DNA of 64,000 nucleotides from Paractinoplanes lichenicola (GTDB taxonomy: Bacteria > Actinomycetota > Actinomycetes > Mycobacteriales > Micromonosporaceae). The position numbers and the translations under genes were made by a program. The notes beneath the pieces are model-generated. The model saw nothing but the letters and a program-made list of their open reading frames with translations, was not told where the DNA came from and searched no databases. The DNA lies in NCBI RefSeq assembly GCF_016785085.1, contig NZ_JAENHO010000015.1, positions 149,568 through 213,567 on the forward strand, given 5' to 3'. Below, one piece after another: positions 41,950 through 51,109 of the stretch; positions within the stretch are counted from its first letter, which is position 1; the number at the start of each line of letters is the position of its first letter.

Positions 41950-42509
41950 CCTCGGCCACTTTCTCGCGACAGGGCCCTGACGAGCCCCGCACGGGGTAAG
42001 CGGGCGCGCGGCGGGCGGCGGCAGGCAGGGTGAGCCACAGGCGACAACCCGCGGGGAGGAGCGAGCGGACCACCGGTGGAACCGTGCACGCCGGTCGCCG
42101 CGGCAGGCCCGCGGATCGTGATCGGCTGGAAAAACCGCGTAGCGTGACGGCACCAGTCCGTTTAGTCCCGGACGGGACTGAACCGTGACCATCACGCAGA
42201 GGTTTTCCCGGTCTCCATCGATTCTACTCCGCCGAGTCGAGTTCGTGAGGGTGCGGCACCCCTTCCGGGTGCCTGAGATTGCCGCAGACGCGTCGAGGGC
42301 CGCTCCCGAGTCTCCCCCTACACGGAACGGGGACCTCGCGCAACGGCAAGTGATCCGGCGGCCGACCGTTGGGGCGCGCCTTCCGCGGGTCGCCGCCACG
42401 CACTGCGACACTGCCTCCCAACGGCGGGGGTTTGTGTCGTAACCTCTGCCCGCGCGGGCCGGTAGTGGCCGGAAAGCCGCGACGCAGGTCGAGGAGGGGT
42501 GGCCCCCAC
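41950..42509. other. gyrB upstream region with a palindrome
   Basis: A 560-bp gap between gyrB and the divergent 188-aa gene. It contains AGTCCC-GGAC-GGGACT-type symmetry, AGTCCCGGACGGGACT at 42164-42179, about 215 bp upstream of gyrB. No gene is recognised on either strand. Confidence 0.5.
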
Positions 42510-43076
42510 ATGGCGCACGACAAGGGGCTGGACAACGTCGCGGTGCACTGGCCGCGGACGAATCAGTACTACGACCCGGTGGCTCCCGCCGAGTTCGTCG
42601 ACTTCGGGGCGATCGCCGACGCGCCCGAGATCGCCGCGCCCACGGGAGCCCTGGCGCTGCACATCGCCAAGACCGGCACGGTGCGCGCCACGGCGTACAC
42701 GGAATTGGTTGATCTGCTCCTGGGTCTCGACGGCGTCCTCTATGCCACCGACGCCGCGGCCGAGGACGAGGATCCGGTGATCGACCCCGACGGCTGCGCC
42801 TGGATCGCCGGCGGCCTCGAGCGCTTCGTCGAGGGCCACGAGCCCCACGGCGACCTGGTCACCTTTGACACGGTGGCCCAGGTCATGCGGGACGCGGTCG
42901 CCGCCGGCCGGCTCGCCGAGCAGCAGCTGCGGTGGCTCGACCAGCGCCTGTCCGCGCTGCGCGACGACGCCGGCAACGCCCCGCACTGGAGTTTCGCCCG
43001 CTCCGAGCTGGCCATCCTGGCCGGTTTCTACCGCCGCTGCGCCGAGCGAGGGTATGCGGTCTTTGCCGACTATTAA
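42510..43076 (+). CDS. Hypothetical protein, 188 aa
   Basis: Starts at ATG 42510 behind GAGGAGGGG. The protein is acidic and soluble: YYDPVAPAEFVDFGAIADAP, ALHIAKTGTVRATAYTELVD, DTVAQVMRDAVAAGRLAEQQL, and ends LAILAGFYRRCAERGYAVFADY. I see no membrane helix, signal peptide or known motif, but the even helix-strand pattern and strong ribosome site look like a real gene. It and the 476-aa repeat gene are the only plus-strand genes between gyrB and dnaA, inserted into the otherwise conserved gyrB-dciA block. Function unknown. Confidence 0.75.
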   Translation: MAHDKGLDNVAVHWPRTNQYYDPVAPAEFVDFGAIADAPEIAAPTGALALHIAKTGTVRATAYTELVDLLLGLDGVLYATDAAAEDEDPVIDPDGCAWIAGGLERFVEGHEPHGDLVTFDTVAQVMRDAVAAGRLAEQQLRWLDQRLSALRDDAGNAPHWSFARSELAILAGFYRRCAERGYAVFADY

Positions 43077-43206
43077 GAGCCACATCAAGAGCCAGATGTC
43101 CCAGCGGGGTGGTGGGTACGGACCGTCGCTCCCGCGGGGACCCGGGCGGGCTTCGCTGGCCGCTGGCGCGTCCAGAACGCGAAACCCACCCGGGCGGCCT
43201 GCGTAA

Positions 43207-44637
43207 ATGGTGGCGCTCAGAAACCCCGAACCGGTCCTGCGCGGCCTGGGCCGCAACCCCGCCGCGTCGGTTGACGTCCTGCTCAGCCTGCTGGCCAGGG
43301 CCCCGGAGGCGCTCCGCCAGGCCCTGCCGCACCGGGCCCACCTGCCCCGGCCGCTCCAGGAGGCGCTGCTGGCCGGCCGGCTGGTCGGCGTGCTGGCCGA
43401 GCACCCGGGCACCGACCCCGATCTTCAACGCCGGTTGCTCGCCACGCCGAGCTGGCGCGTGCGGATACGGGTGGCCGCGCGGATGCGGCTCACCGAGGAC
43501 GACCTGGCCCGTCTGCTGACCGACGCCGCCGACCCCCGGCCCGAGGACCTGATGACGCAGCAGGAGATCATCGGCGAGCTGGAGTTCGCGGTCGGGTACG
43601 ACCCGCGGCTGTACGCCGTGGCCACGTCCCACCCCGATCCGCGGATCCGGCTGCACGCCGTCCACGTACGCGAGCACCTGCCGAGACTGGCCGCCGATCC
43701 CGTGACCGAGGTCCGGCTGGCCGCCGAGCACCGGATCGCCGAGAACGCGCGGCTCCGGGAGCCGGCCGACCTGCCGTCGACCCACTCCCACGGATTCTGG
43801 TGGGTGCTGCAGCAGCCGCTGTCACGCGCCCTGATCGACCAGGTGCTCGGCGACGAGCAGGCGCTCTACTTCGTCGGGCCCAACCCGACGACGCCGCCCG
43901 ACGTGGTCGAGGAGCTGATGCGGCACCCGTCGGCCCGGGTCCGCCAGCGCCTCGCCGGGCGGGCCGATCTCACCGAGGGCCAGTTGCTGCGGCTGGCCGC
44001 CGACGCCGACGCGGGGGTGCGTACGGCGGTGTCGGTTCATCCGGGCCTGACCGAGGCGCAGCGGGCCGGCATCGACATCGACGTCACGACGATGCCGGGC
44101 GACGAGCACTACGGGACGTCGGCGCGATGCCACGAACCGCACGGCGACAACCGGCCGCCGCCCCTGGAGGACGCCCGGCGCTGGGCCCGGTCGGTGAACC
44201 CGCTGCTGCGCCGGCGCGCGGCCCGCCATCCCGAGCTGCCACCGGCGAGTGCGGACCCCGATCTGGGCGTACGCGTGCTCACCGCCATCCACAACCCGGC
44301 CGCGCCGCCCGAACTGGTGCTGCGCAGCTTCCTCGAGCACACCGGCTGCGGCCGCGGCCGGCTCGAGTCCCATCCGCGATTTCCGGTCGACGGGCTGGCG
44401 CGCTTCGCCGGCGACAAGGACCCGCGGGTCAGGCGGCTGGTGGCGCGCGATCCACAGGCCGATCCCCAGGTGGTCGACCGGCTGCTCGGCGATCCGGACC
44501 CGGGCGTACGGGAAGCCATGGCCTCTTGCCCGCGGCTGCCGGTGGCGCGGATTCTCACCCTGCTCGACGACCCTGGTCTGGCCGAACCCGCGGCGACCAA
44601 CCCGGCGCTGCCGATCGAGCGGGTCTATCAGCCGTAG
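43207..44637 (+). CDS. Leucine-rich-repeat-variant-like helical repeat protein
   Basis: 476 residues from ATG 43207. It is made of short Leu/Ala/Arg-rich repeats of ~22-27 residues with a recurring HPxxxVRxxLAxRxxL or DPxxxVRxLVA core, for example RHPSARVRQRLAGRADLTEG, KDPRVRRLVARDPQADPQVV and GDPDPGVREAMASCPRLP. This matches LRV or HEAT-like repeat proteins, which act as protein- or nucleic-acid-binding scaffolds. It lacks the N-terminal Fe-S cysteine cluster known from one LRV protein. No signal peptide. Its last 10 bp overlap the convergent dciA stop. The function is unknown; its position in the replication block is unusual. Confidence 0.82.
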   Translation: MVALRNPEPVLRGLGRNPAASVDVLLSLLARAPEALRQALPHRAHLPRPLQEALLAGRLVGVLAEHPGTDPDLQRRLLATPSWRVRIRVAARMRLTEDDLARLLTDAADPRPEDLMTQQEIIGELEFAVGYDPRLYAVATSHPDPRIRLHAVHVREHLPRLAADPVTEVRLAAEHRIAENARLREPADLPSTHSHGFWWVLQQPLSRALIDQVLGDEQALYFVGPNPTTPPDVVEELMRHPSARVRQRLAGRADLTEGQLLRLAADADAGVRTAVSVHPGLTEAQRAGIDIDVTTMPGDEHYGTSARCHEPHGDNRPPPLEDARRWARSVNPLLRRRAARHPELPPASADPDLGVRVLTAIHNPAAPPELVLRSFLEHTGCGRGRLESHPRFPVDGLARFAGDKDPRVRRLVARDPQADPQVVDRLLGDPDPGVREAMASCPRLPVARILTLLDDPGLAEPAATNPALPIERVYQP

Positions 44638-45491
44638 GTGTCGCGCGGGCCACGGCCCTGGACACGGCGGGGACCCTTACTCCACGAGGGGGCGGCCGGG
44701 CCGTGGATGTTGAGCTTGGTGACGACGTTGTGGCCGACCTCGGCGGCGATGCTGCGCAGCAGTTTGGCGGCGAGCAGACGCAGCTGGGTGGCCCAGGCGG
44801 TCGACTCGGCCTCGACCGTCAGCACGCCGGCGTCGAGCTTCACCGGGCGGCTGTGCTGGGCGATGTCGGGCCCGACGACCTTCTCCCAGGCGCCGAACAC
44901 CGTGGCCTCGGCCTTCGGGCGCTCCCAGCCGCGGGCCTTCATCAGGCGTTGCAGCACGTCACCGAAGAGCGCCGGGTCGCGCGGGTCGGGCCCGGGACCT
45001 GAATAGCCGCGCAGCCGCCGGCCCGAGCCCTCACCCGAGCCGCCGGAGCGTCGCCGGGGGTTGCGCGCGGCCTCCCGGCGCTTGGCGAGGGCGGCGTCGA
45101 GCACGGCGCGGGCCAGTTGCGGCCCGGAACCGCCCTCAGCGCCGCCCTGAGGCTCCGAGGCGCCCTCGCCCCCGCCGGGACCATGGTCGACTCCGCCGGG
45201 GGCCGCTGCGGGCCGCTCATCGCGATCTCGGGCACCCTCCGCCGCGTACCAGCCCTCGTCGGCCGCGCCCAGCTCCTGCCGGGCCACACCGTCGGGGTCG
45301 GCCTGTGGATAAAACCGTTCGGCTGTGGATGGGGCGTCGGGGCGGTCGCCGCGGGCCCGGGGCGGACGCTGCTCGCGGACGAGGTCGTCGCGCAGGCCGC
45401 GGGACAGGTCGGCGTTGCGCTCGCGGGCCAGGCCCTGATGGCGCTCGCGAACCAGCTCGTCGTGCCGCTCCCGGTCGTTCTCGCTAGGCAC
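44628..45491 (-). CDS. dciA: DUF721/DciA family protein (putative replicative-helicase loader)
   Basis: 287 residues. The C-terminal KH-like DUF721 domain (about 170-265) reads PALFGDVLQRLMKARGWERPKAEATVFGAWEKVVGPDIAQHSRPVKL, then STAWATQLRLLAAKLLRSI and VVTKLNIHGPAAPSW. The first ~165 residues are charged and disordered (RERHDELVRERHQG repeat-like). DciA is the ancestral loader or operator of the replicative helicase DnaB in bacteria without DnaC (family knowledge), which fits its place between recF and gyrB. It overlaps recF by 8 bp. A perfect DnaA box, TGTGGATAA, is embedded in its coding sequence at 45304-45312. Confidence 0.9.
   Translation of the reverse strand: MPSENDRERHDELVRERHQGLARERNADLSRGLRDDLVREQRPPRARGDRPDAPSTAERFYPQADPDGVARQELGAADEGWYAAEGARDRDERPAAAPGGVDHGPGGGEGASEPQGGAEGGSGPQLARAVLDAALAKRREAARNPRRRSGGSGEGSGRRLRGYSGPGPDPRDPALFGDVLQRLMKARGWERPKAEATVFGAWEKVVGPDIAQHSRPVKLDAGVLTVEAESTAWATQLRLLAAKLLRSIAAEVGHNVVTKLNIHGPAAPSWSKGPRRVQGRGPRDTYG
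45304..45312 (-). promoter_or_regulatory. Perfect DnaA box inside dciA
   Basis: TGTGGATAA within the dciA coding sequence, with a near-match TGTGGATGG 20 bp on. Together with boxes at 39940, 32200 and 32754 it extends DnaA-binding potential well outside oriC. Confidence 0.5.
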
Positions 45492-46611
45492 GGGACACCG
45501 CTCCTGTCGTCACGTCGAAGCGGGCGCCGCGCAGGGCGTCCGGCACGTCCTCGGGCACGGCACACGTCACCAGCAGCTGGGCGGCGTCGGAGACGAGCGC
45601 GGCGAGCCGGTCGCGGCGGCCACCGTCGAGCTCGGCGAACACGTCGTCGAGCACCAGCACCGGCTCGATGCCGTCCGAGCGCAGCAGGTCGTACGCGGCC
45701 AGGCGCAGGGCCAGCGCGAACGACCAGGACTCGCCGTGGCTCGCATAGCCCTTGGCCGGCAGGTCGCCCAGGTTGAGGGTCATGTCGTCACGGTGCGGGC
45801 CGACCAGGGTGGTGCCGCGCTCGATCTCGGCCGGGCGCCGTTCCTGCAGCGAGTCGAGCAGCGCCTGCTCGAGGGCCGGGCGGTCGGCGGTGAGCCCGTC
45901 GCCGAGCCGGGACGCGTACGCGATGGCGGCGGACGTGCGACCGGCCGCGACCGCGTCGTACGCCTTGGTCAGATGCGGCCCGAGCGCCGCGGCCAGCTCG
46001 AGCCGACCGGCCAGCAGCTCGGCGCCGTGATGGGCGAGATGCTGATCCCAGACCGCGAGGGTGGAGAGATCCTGGCCGCGGTTCCCGCCGACCTTGCGGG
46101 TCAGATACGCCGTACGCAGCAGGGCGTTGCGCTGCTTGACGACGCGGTCATAGTCGGAGCGCACCCCGGCGAAGCGGGGCTGCCGGGCGACGAGGAGATC
46201 GTCGAGGTAGCGACGCCGTTCGGACGGATCACCCCGTACGAGCTCGAGGTCCTCCGGGGCGAAAAGCACCATGCGCAGGGCGCCCAGCACCTCGCGCGGG
46301 CGCCGCACCGGCGAGCGGTTGAGCCGGGCCCGGTTCGCCTTGCCGGGCACGATCTCCAGCTCGACCAGCAGCTCACGTCCCTCGTGGACGATCGCGCACC
46401 GGATCACGGCCGAGGCCGCGCCGGCCCGTACGAGGGGAGCGTCGGTGGCCACCCGGTGACTGTCCAGAGTGGCCACATAGCCCAGCGCTTCGATCAGGTT
46501 GGTCTTGCCCATGCCGTTCTGGCCGACCAGCACGGACACGCCGGGTTCGAGATCGACCGCCACTCGCTCGTAGGAACGGAAGTCGGTCAGCTCGACCCGG
46601 CGTACGTACAC
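45484..46611 (-). CDS. recF: DNA replication and repair protein RecF
   Basis: 375 residues, an SMC-like ATPase. Walker A GQNGMGKT is at 30-37, the signature and Walker B region reads SFALALRLAAYDLLRSDGIEPVLVLDDVFAELD. It loads RecA at gaps with RecO and RecR. It follows gnd by 7 bp and overlaps dciA by 8 bp, so gnd-recF-dciA form a tight unit behind dnaN. RecF begins MYVRRVELTDFRSYE, the expected start. Confidence 0.97.
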   Translation of the reverse strand: MYVRRVELTDFRSYERVAVDLEPGVSVLVGQNGMGKTNLIEALGYVATLDSHRVATDAPLVRAGAASAVIRCAIVHEGRELLVELEIVPGKANRARLNRSPVRRPREVLGALRMVLFAPEDLELVRGDPSERRRYLDDLLVARQPRFAGVRSDYDRVVKQRNALLRTAYLTRKVGGNRGQDLSTLAVWDQHLAHHGAELLAGRLELAAALGPHLTKAYDAVAAGRTSAAIAYASRLGDGLTADRPALEQALLDSLQERRPAEIERGTTLVGPHRDDMTLNLGDLPAKGYASHGESWSFALALRLAAYDLLRSDGIEPVLVLDDVFAELDGGRRDRLAALVSDAAQLLVTCAVPEDVPDALRGARFDVTTGAVSRA

Positions 46612-46618
46612 GTGGGCC

Positions 46619-47491
<873 letters not shown>

Positions 47492-47596
47492 GGTGTCCCC
47501 CTAGATGAGCGTTGCTGTCGTGCCCGGTGAAGATTATTCAGGGCTGCGGACACCGAACCGGTGACCTGCGGCCGATCGCCTGAACAACCTTCAGTA

Positions 47597-48730
47597 TCAG
47601 CGGGTTACCCGGATCGGCATGATCAGATAGCGGTAACCGGGCACGATTTCGCCGTTTTCGGATGCGGGGGAGATCACAGCGGGCTTGAATGCGTCGACGA
47701 ACGAGAAGATCGCGTTGGGCGCGCCCAGGTTCTGCAGGCCGTCGATCAGGTATTGCGGGTTGAAACCGATGGTCAGCGGCTCGCCGGTGAACGTGGCCTC
47801 CATGGCCTCGCTGGCCCGCGCCTCTTCCGTCCCGCCGGCCTCGACGACCAGACCGTCCTCACTGAAGCTCAGCAGCACCGGGGTGGTGCGCTCGGCGACC
47901 AGCGCGACACGACGGACGACCTCGACGAGCGCGGCCACCCCGATCTGGGCCTGCGCGTTGCTGCTGGCCGGGAAGAGCGAACGGACCGGCGGGTAGTTGG
48001 CCCCGTCGAGCAGCCGGCTCGTCGTGCGGCGGGTGCCGCCGGCGAAACCGATCATGCCCTCGCCCGCGTTGCCCTGAGCCAGCGCCAGCACGACCGAGCC
48101 GCCGAGCGGGCCCAGCGTCTTCGCGGTGTCGTTCAGCGTCTTGGCCGGGACGAGCGCGTTGAGGCTGATCTCGGAGTCGTCCGGGTCCCACTCCATCTCG
48201 CGCATGGCCAGGCGGTAGCGGTCGGTGGCCAGCATGGCCATGCTCGACCCGTTGAGCTCGATCCGCACGCCGGTCATCATCGGCAGCGTCTCGTCACGAC
48301 CGGCGGCGATGGCCACCTGAGCCACGGCGGCGGCGAAGGCGGCCGCGTCGACTGTGCCGGCGCTCGACGGCATCTCGGGCAGGCTCGGGTAATCCTCGAC
48401 GGGCATCGTCGGCAGGGTGAAGCGGGCGCTGCCGCAGACCAGCTCGAGATGCGCCCCGACGGCGGCGATGTCGACCGGCTTGGCCGGCAGCGCCTTGGTG
48501 ATCTCGGCGAGGAGCCGGCCGGAGACGAGCGCGGCGCCGTCGGCGTCGGCCTGCACATCCACCGTGACCTGGCTGGAAACCTCGTAGTCGAAGCCGGAGA
48601 CCTGGAGCCGGCTGTCGGTGACGCGCAGCATGACGCCGGCGAGCACCGGCACCGACGGCCGGCTGGGCAGGCTCTTCGCCGTCCACGCCACGGCGTCGGC
48701 GAGTGCGTCTCGCTCCACCCGGAACTTCAT
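47597..48730 (-). CDS. dnaN: DNA polymerase III beta subunit (sliding clamp)
   Basis: 377 residues. Three clamp domains are visible from MKFRVERDALADAVAWTAKSLPSRPSVPVLAGVMLRV through MMTGVRIELNGSSMAMLATDRYRLAM to the C-terminal PVLLSFSEDGLVVEAGG and YRYLIMPIRVTR. The closing PMR-like IMPIRVTR is the expected end that contributes to the partner-binding pocket. It forms the dimeric ring that tethers DNA polymerase III. It begins next to oriC and is separated from dnaA by 2.4 kb. Confidence 0.98.
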   Translation of the reverse strand: MKFRVERDALADAVAWTAKSLPSRPSVPVLAGVMLRVTDSRLQVSGFDYEVSSQVTVDVQADADGAALVSGRLLAEITKALPAKPVDIAAVGAHLELVCGSARFTLPTMPVEDYPSLPEMPSSAGTVDAAAFAAAVAQVAIAAGRDETLPMMTGVRIELNGSSMAMLATDRYRLAMREMEWDPDDSEISLNALVPAKTLNDTAKTLGPLGGSVVLALAQGNAGEGMIGFAGGTRRTTSRLLDGANYPPVRSLFPASSNAQAQIGVAALVEVVRRVALVAERTTPVLLSFSEDGLVVEAGGTEEARASEAMEATFTGEPLTIGFNPQYLIDGLQNLGAPNAIFSFVDAFKPAVISPASENGEIVPGYRYLIMPIRVTR

Positions 48731-49100
48731 GCTGTCCTCCGCGTCGCTTCCTGTCGGGGGCGTCGTCGACCCCCACGAACCTTATTCGTCGAGCCGATCA
48801 GGGCCTAATCAGTGTCGTCCACCATGGTGACCGCTGCCGACCCGCCCCGGTGGCTCCGGGGTGTGCCAGGCGTGGTGCCCGATGTTTCCGTACGCCGACC
48901 GTGTCGCTCAGCCGGTGTCCGTCTTCCGTCAGCCGCATCTGCCCCAGCTCTCGGCCGCTCCCCGTTCTCAGCTGTCCGCTGTTCCCTGCTTCGGCCGTTC
49001 GCTGTCCTCCTGGCTCGAGGACCTCCGGGCCTCGGTGAGGTTTTGAGGAGCTGGTCTCCCGGCGAGCCGTCAGCCAACAATCCACAAGTTCCACAACGCC

Positions 49101-50050
49101 GTTGATTGCTTTTTGTTGTCTTAGAGAGATAACTAGTCGTCTTCATCGGTCCTGTGCATAGTGTGGAGAACTCAAGTTTCCGCAGGTCACAGGGTTATCC
49201 ACCGGTGATTCACATGTGGGAAACCAGGGTACAAACCCCGGCCTGCGTCCACAGTCGGAGAGCCGCCGGCCGGTTGTCCACCGTTGTCCACCGGCTATCC
49301 ACCGGATATCCACGGGTTTTGTACCCAGGTCTGTGGACAACGTCGGTACGCCATCGGCCCGTCGTCCCCAGTTTCTTCAACAGGAAATCCACACGTTTCC
49401 ACAGGCGGTGGAAACCCGGGTGACTCTCTGTGTTTGTCCACATCGATTTCCCCAGGAGTTGTCCACATCTGTGGGCAGCGGGCCAACTCGTTATCCACCG
49501 CTGGGGATAAACCCCTGTGAACGCCTGTGGATTGGTGTGGACAACGTTGGCACGAAACGGTCCCGTCCCGGCGTTGACAAACCGGGGTTGGGGATGAGTC
49601 GAGTTCCGCGGTGCCCAAGCCCCGTCCGGCCGTTCCGTCGAAGCCATCGACCACCAACCCCTGTGGAGAACTCCCGCCGCCACGTGCCCTCGTCTTCCAC
49701 AGCCTGTGGACAAATACTGAGGAATGCGGAGAATTACCCCTTACGGGCGACGGACAACCCTGTGGATAACCGCCTGCCCCCTGGGGACAACGCTCCGTCC
49801 AGGCCCCGTCACGTCGAGCGAAACCCCCAGCCCGCAGGTCTGCTCCACCGCCCGCGTTGAGCGATCACCCGGCACGGCTACGACCGCCGACCACGCTGTG
49901 GACAACAGCTCCCCCGCCGTCCTCCTCCCGGCCGCACACAGCCCCAGCAGCCGTCCCCACAGGCGCCAACTCCACCGGCGGCAACCCTGTGCATAACTCC
50001 CTAACCAGCGAAGACAGCGTGCTCATCCTCGACGTTCGGAGTTATGCACA
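49101..50050. promoter_or_regulatory. oriC: oriC: DnaA-box array with AT-rich unwinding candidate
   Basis: An AT-rich stretch at 49101-49140 (contains CTTTTTGTTGTCTTAGAGAG) lies on the dnaN side and is the best DUE candidate. About twenty DnaA-box-like 9-mers follow in both orientations. Perfect TTGTCCACA or its reverse occur at 49332, 49434, 49459, 49536, 49705 and 49897; TTATCCACA-type at 49761; near-matches at 49162, 49195, 49274, 49284, 49295, 49306, 49385, 49395, 49491, 49662; and TTATGCACA-type at 49988 and 50042. Actinobacterial origins with ~20 TTGTCCACA boxes between dnaA and dnaN are well known from Streptomyces. Confidence 0.93.
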
Positions 50051-50094
50051 GCCCTGGAGGCCCGTTGGCAAAGCATCGAAGTCAGCGAAATCTC

Positions 50095-50412
50095 GGCTGT
50101 GCACAACCCGCCGCGGCAAGCCGTGAACGCGACGCCCTTACATCAACACGAGGCGGCTGTGCACAAATCCGCCGTGGCAAGCCGTGGACGCCCACAGGGT
50201 CACCAGCTGGGCCGCCCGGACGCGACGCCACCGCACCAGCACGAGGAGTCTGTGCGCAATCCGCCGTGGCAAGCCGTGGATGCCCACAGGGCCACCAGCT
50301 GGGCCGCCCGGACGCGACGCCCCAAATATCGGCACGAGGCGGCTGTGCACAACCCGCCATAGCAAGCCGTGGACGCGACGCCCCGGCATCAACACGGGGC
50401 GCTGTGCACAAC
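50095..50412 (+). repeat. Higher-order repeat carrying TGTGCACAA box-like motifs
   Basis: Five copies of a GCTGTGCACAA-CCGCC-x-GGCAAGCCGTG-type block. TGTGCACAA (one base from a DnaA box) begins at 50098, 50158, 50344 and 50403, with TGTGCGCAA at 50251. Spacing is 60, 93, 93 and 59 bp; the two longer units carry the same ~31-bp insert (CCACAGGG...CAGCTGGGCCGCCCGG). Confidence 0.85.
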
Positions 50413-50436
50413 CGTCGCGGGCGTGACCCCGGATGA

Positions 50437-50672
50437 CTTTTGCGCCGGCTGCCCGCCTTGCTCGCTGGCTCGCCCTGCTCGCCCGCCGGCCTTGCCCGCC
50501 CGCCTTGCTCGCTGGCCCGCTCTGCTCGCCCGCCGGCCTTGCTCGCCCGCTGGCCTTGCTCGCCGGCATTGCTCGCCCCCCGCCCTGCCCGGCCGCCCTG
50601 CCCGGCCGCCCTGCCCGGCCGCCCGCTCTGCCTGCTCGCCCTGCTCGCTCGCCCGCCCGTCCTGCTCATCCT
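50437..50672. repeat. C/T-rich low-complexity tract
   Basis: About 235 bp built from CTGCTCGCC, CTTGCTCGC and CGCCCTGCCCGGC units. One strand is almost free of A. A minus-strand reading frame through it (GRAERASEQGG, ASKAGG) is a repeat product and is not called as a gene. Confidence 0.7.
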
Positions 50673-50674
50673 TC

Positions 50675-50696
50675 TTGTAAGTGAGTACTCACATCG
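50675..50696. promoter_or_regulatory. Palindromic repeat copy 1 (GTGAGTACTCAC core)
   Basis: A 22-bp sequence with the 12-bp perfect palindrome GTGAGTACTCAC at 50681-50692. An identical 22-bp copy lies at 50762-50783. The core resembles operators of TetR-type repressors, but no regulator gene is adjacent. Confidence 0.6.
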
Positions 50697-50761
50697 TTTG
50701 TTGAGGCGGCCGATCGATGTCGCAATAGGGCCGCGTTCGACTCCGCGGCCGTTACATGCGT

Positions 50762-50783
50762 TTGTAAGTGAGTACTCACATCG
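50762..50783. promoter_or_regulatory. Palindromic repeat copy 2 (GTGAGTACTCAC core)
   Basis: Identical over 22 bp to the copy at 50675, 87 bp away centre to centre, with core at 50768-50779. It lies 327 bp past the dnaA stop. Confidence 0.6.
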
Positions 50784-51109
50784 GTGCGGGGATGGGTAGG
50801 GGACCGTACGGCTGGTCGACGCCGATGTGCCGGGTGCGGTTCAGCGACCCTGAACTGCTGGTTCGGCGGGATCGTCCACAGTCCACAGGCTCATGACCTG
50901 CGTCGGTGCACATGGGACGGTCTGTGGATGACCGGAACGACCATGTGCACCGGCTCGGGTGGGGCCGGGGCCGTGCGGGAGCCGGCCGCGGCTGTGGGGC
51001 CGGGCCGCCGGAAGCGGGAAGCGGCCTTGATCTCTACGGCCCGGTTCCCAGCGGCGGGGACGTCATTGGTGCGGTTGTTCAGCTGCGCACCCGCGTACTG
51101 GAAAAAGGT

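Larger units (their letters stand above)
48731..51109. other. Long dnaA-dnaN interval (2.38 kb, replication origin region)
   Basis: No convincing gene. It consists of a plain GC-rich stretch (48731-49100), an AT-rich segment and DnaA-box array (49101-50050), a higher-order repeat with box-like TGTGCACAA (50095-50412), a C/T-rich low-complexity tract (50437-50672), two identical palindromic repeats (50675-50783) and a further 326 bp with scattered half-boxes (CGTCCACAG, TGTGGATGA at about 50872-50930). Confidence 0.8.

Noticed and set aside
49101..50050. CRISPR-like or mobile-element repeats in the origin
   Set aside because: The repeated words are DnaA boxes in both orientations with irregular spacing; no cas genes or spacers.
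50082..50669. Minus-strand gene (about 195 codons) through the oriC repeats
   Set aside because: Its sequence is only the translation of CTGCTCGCC-type DNA repeats; no domain and no credible start.
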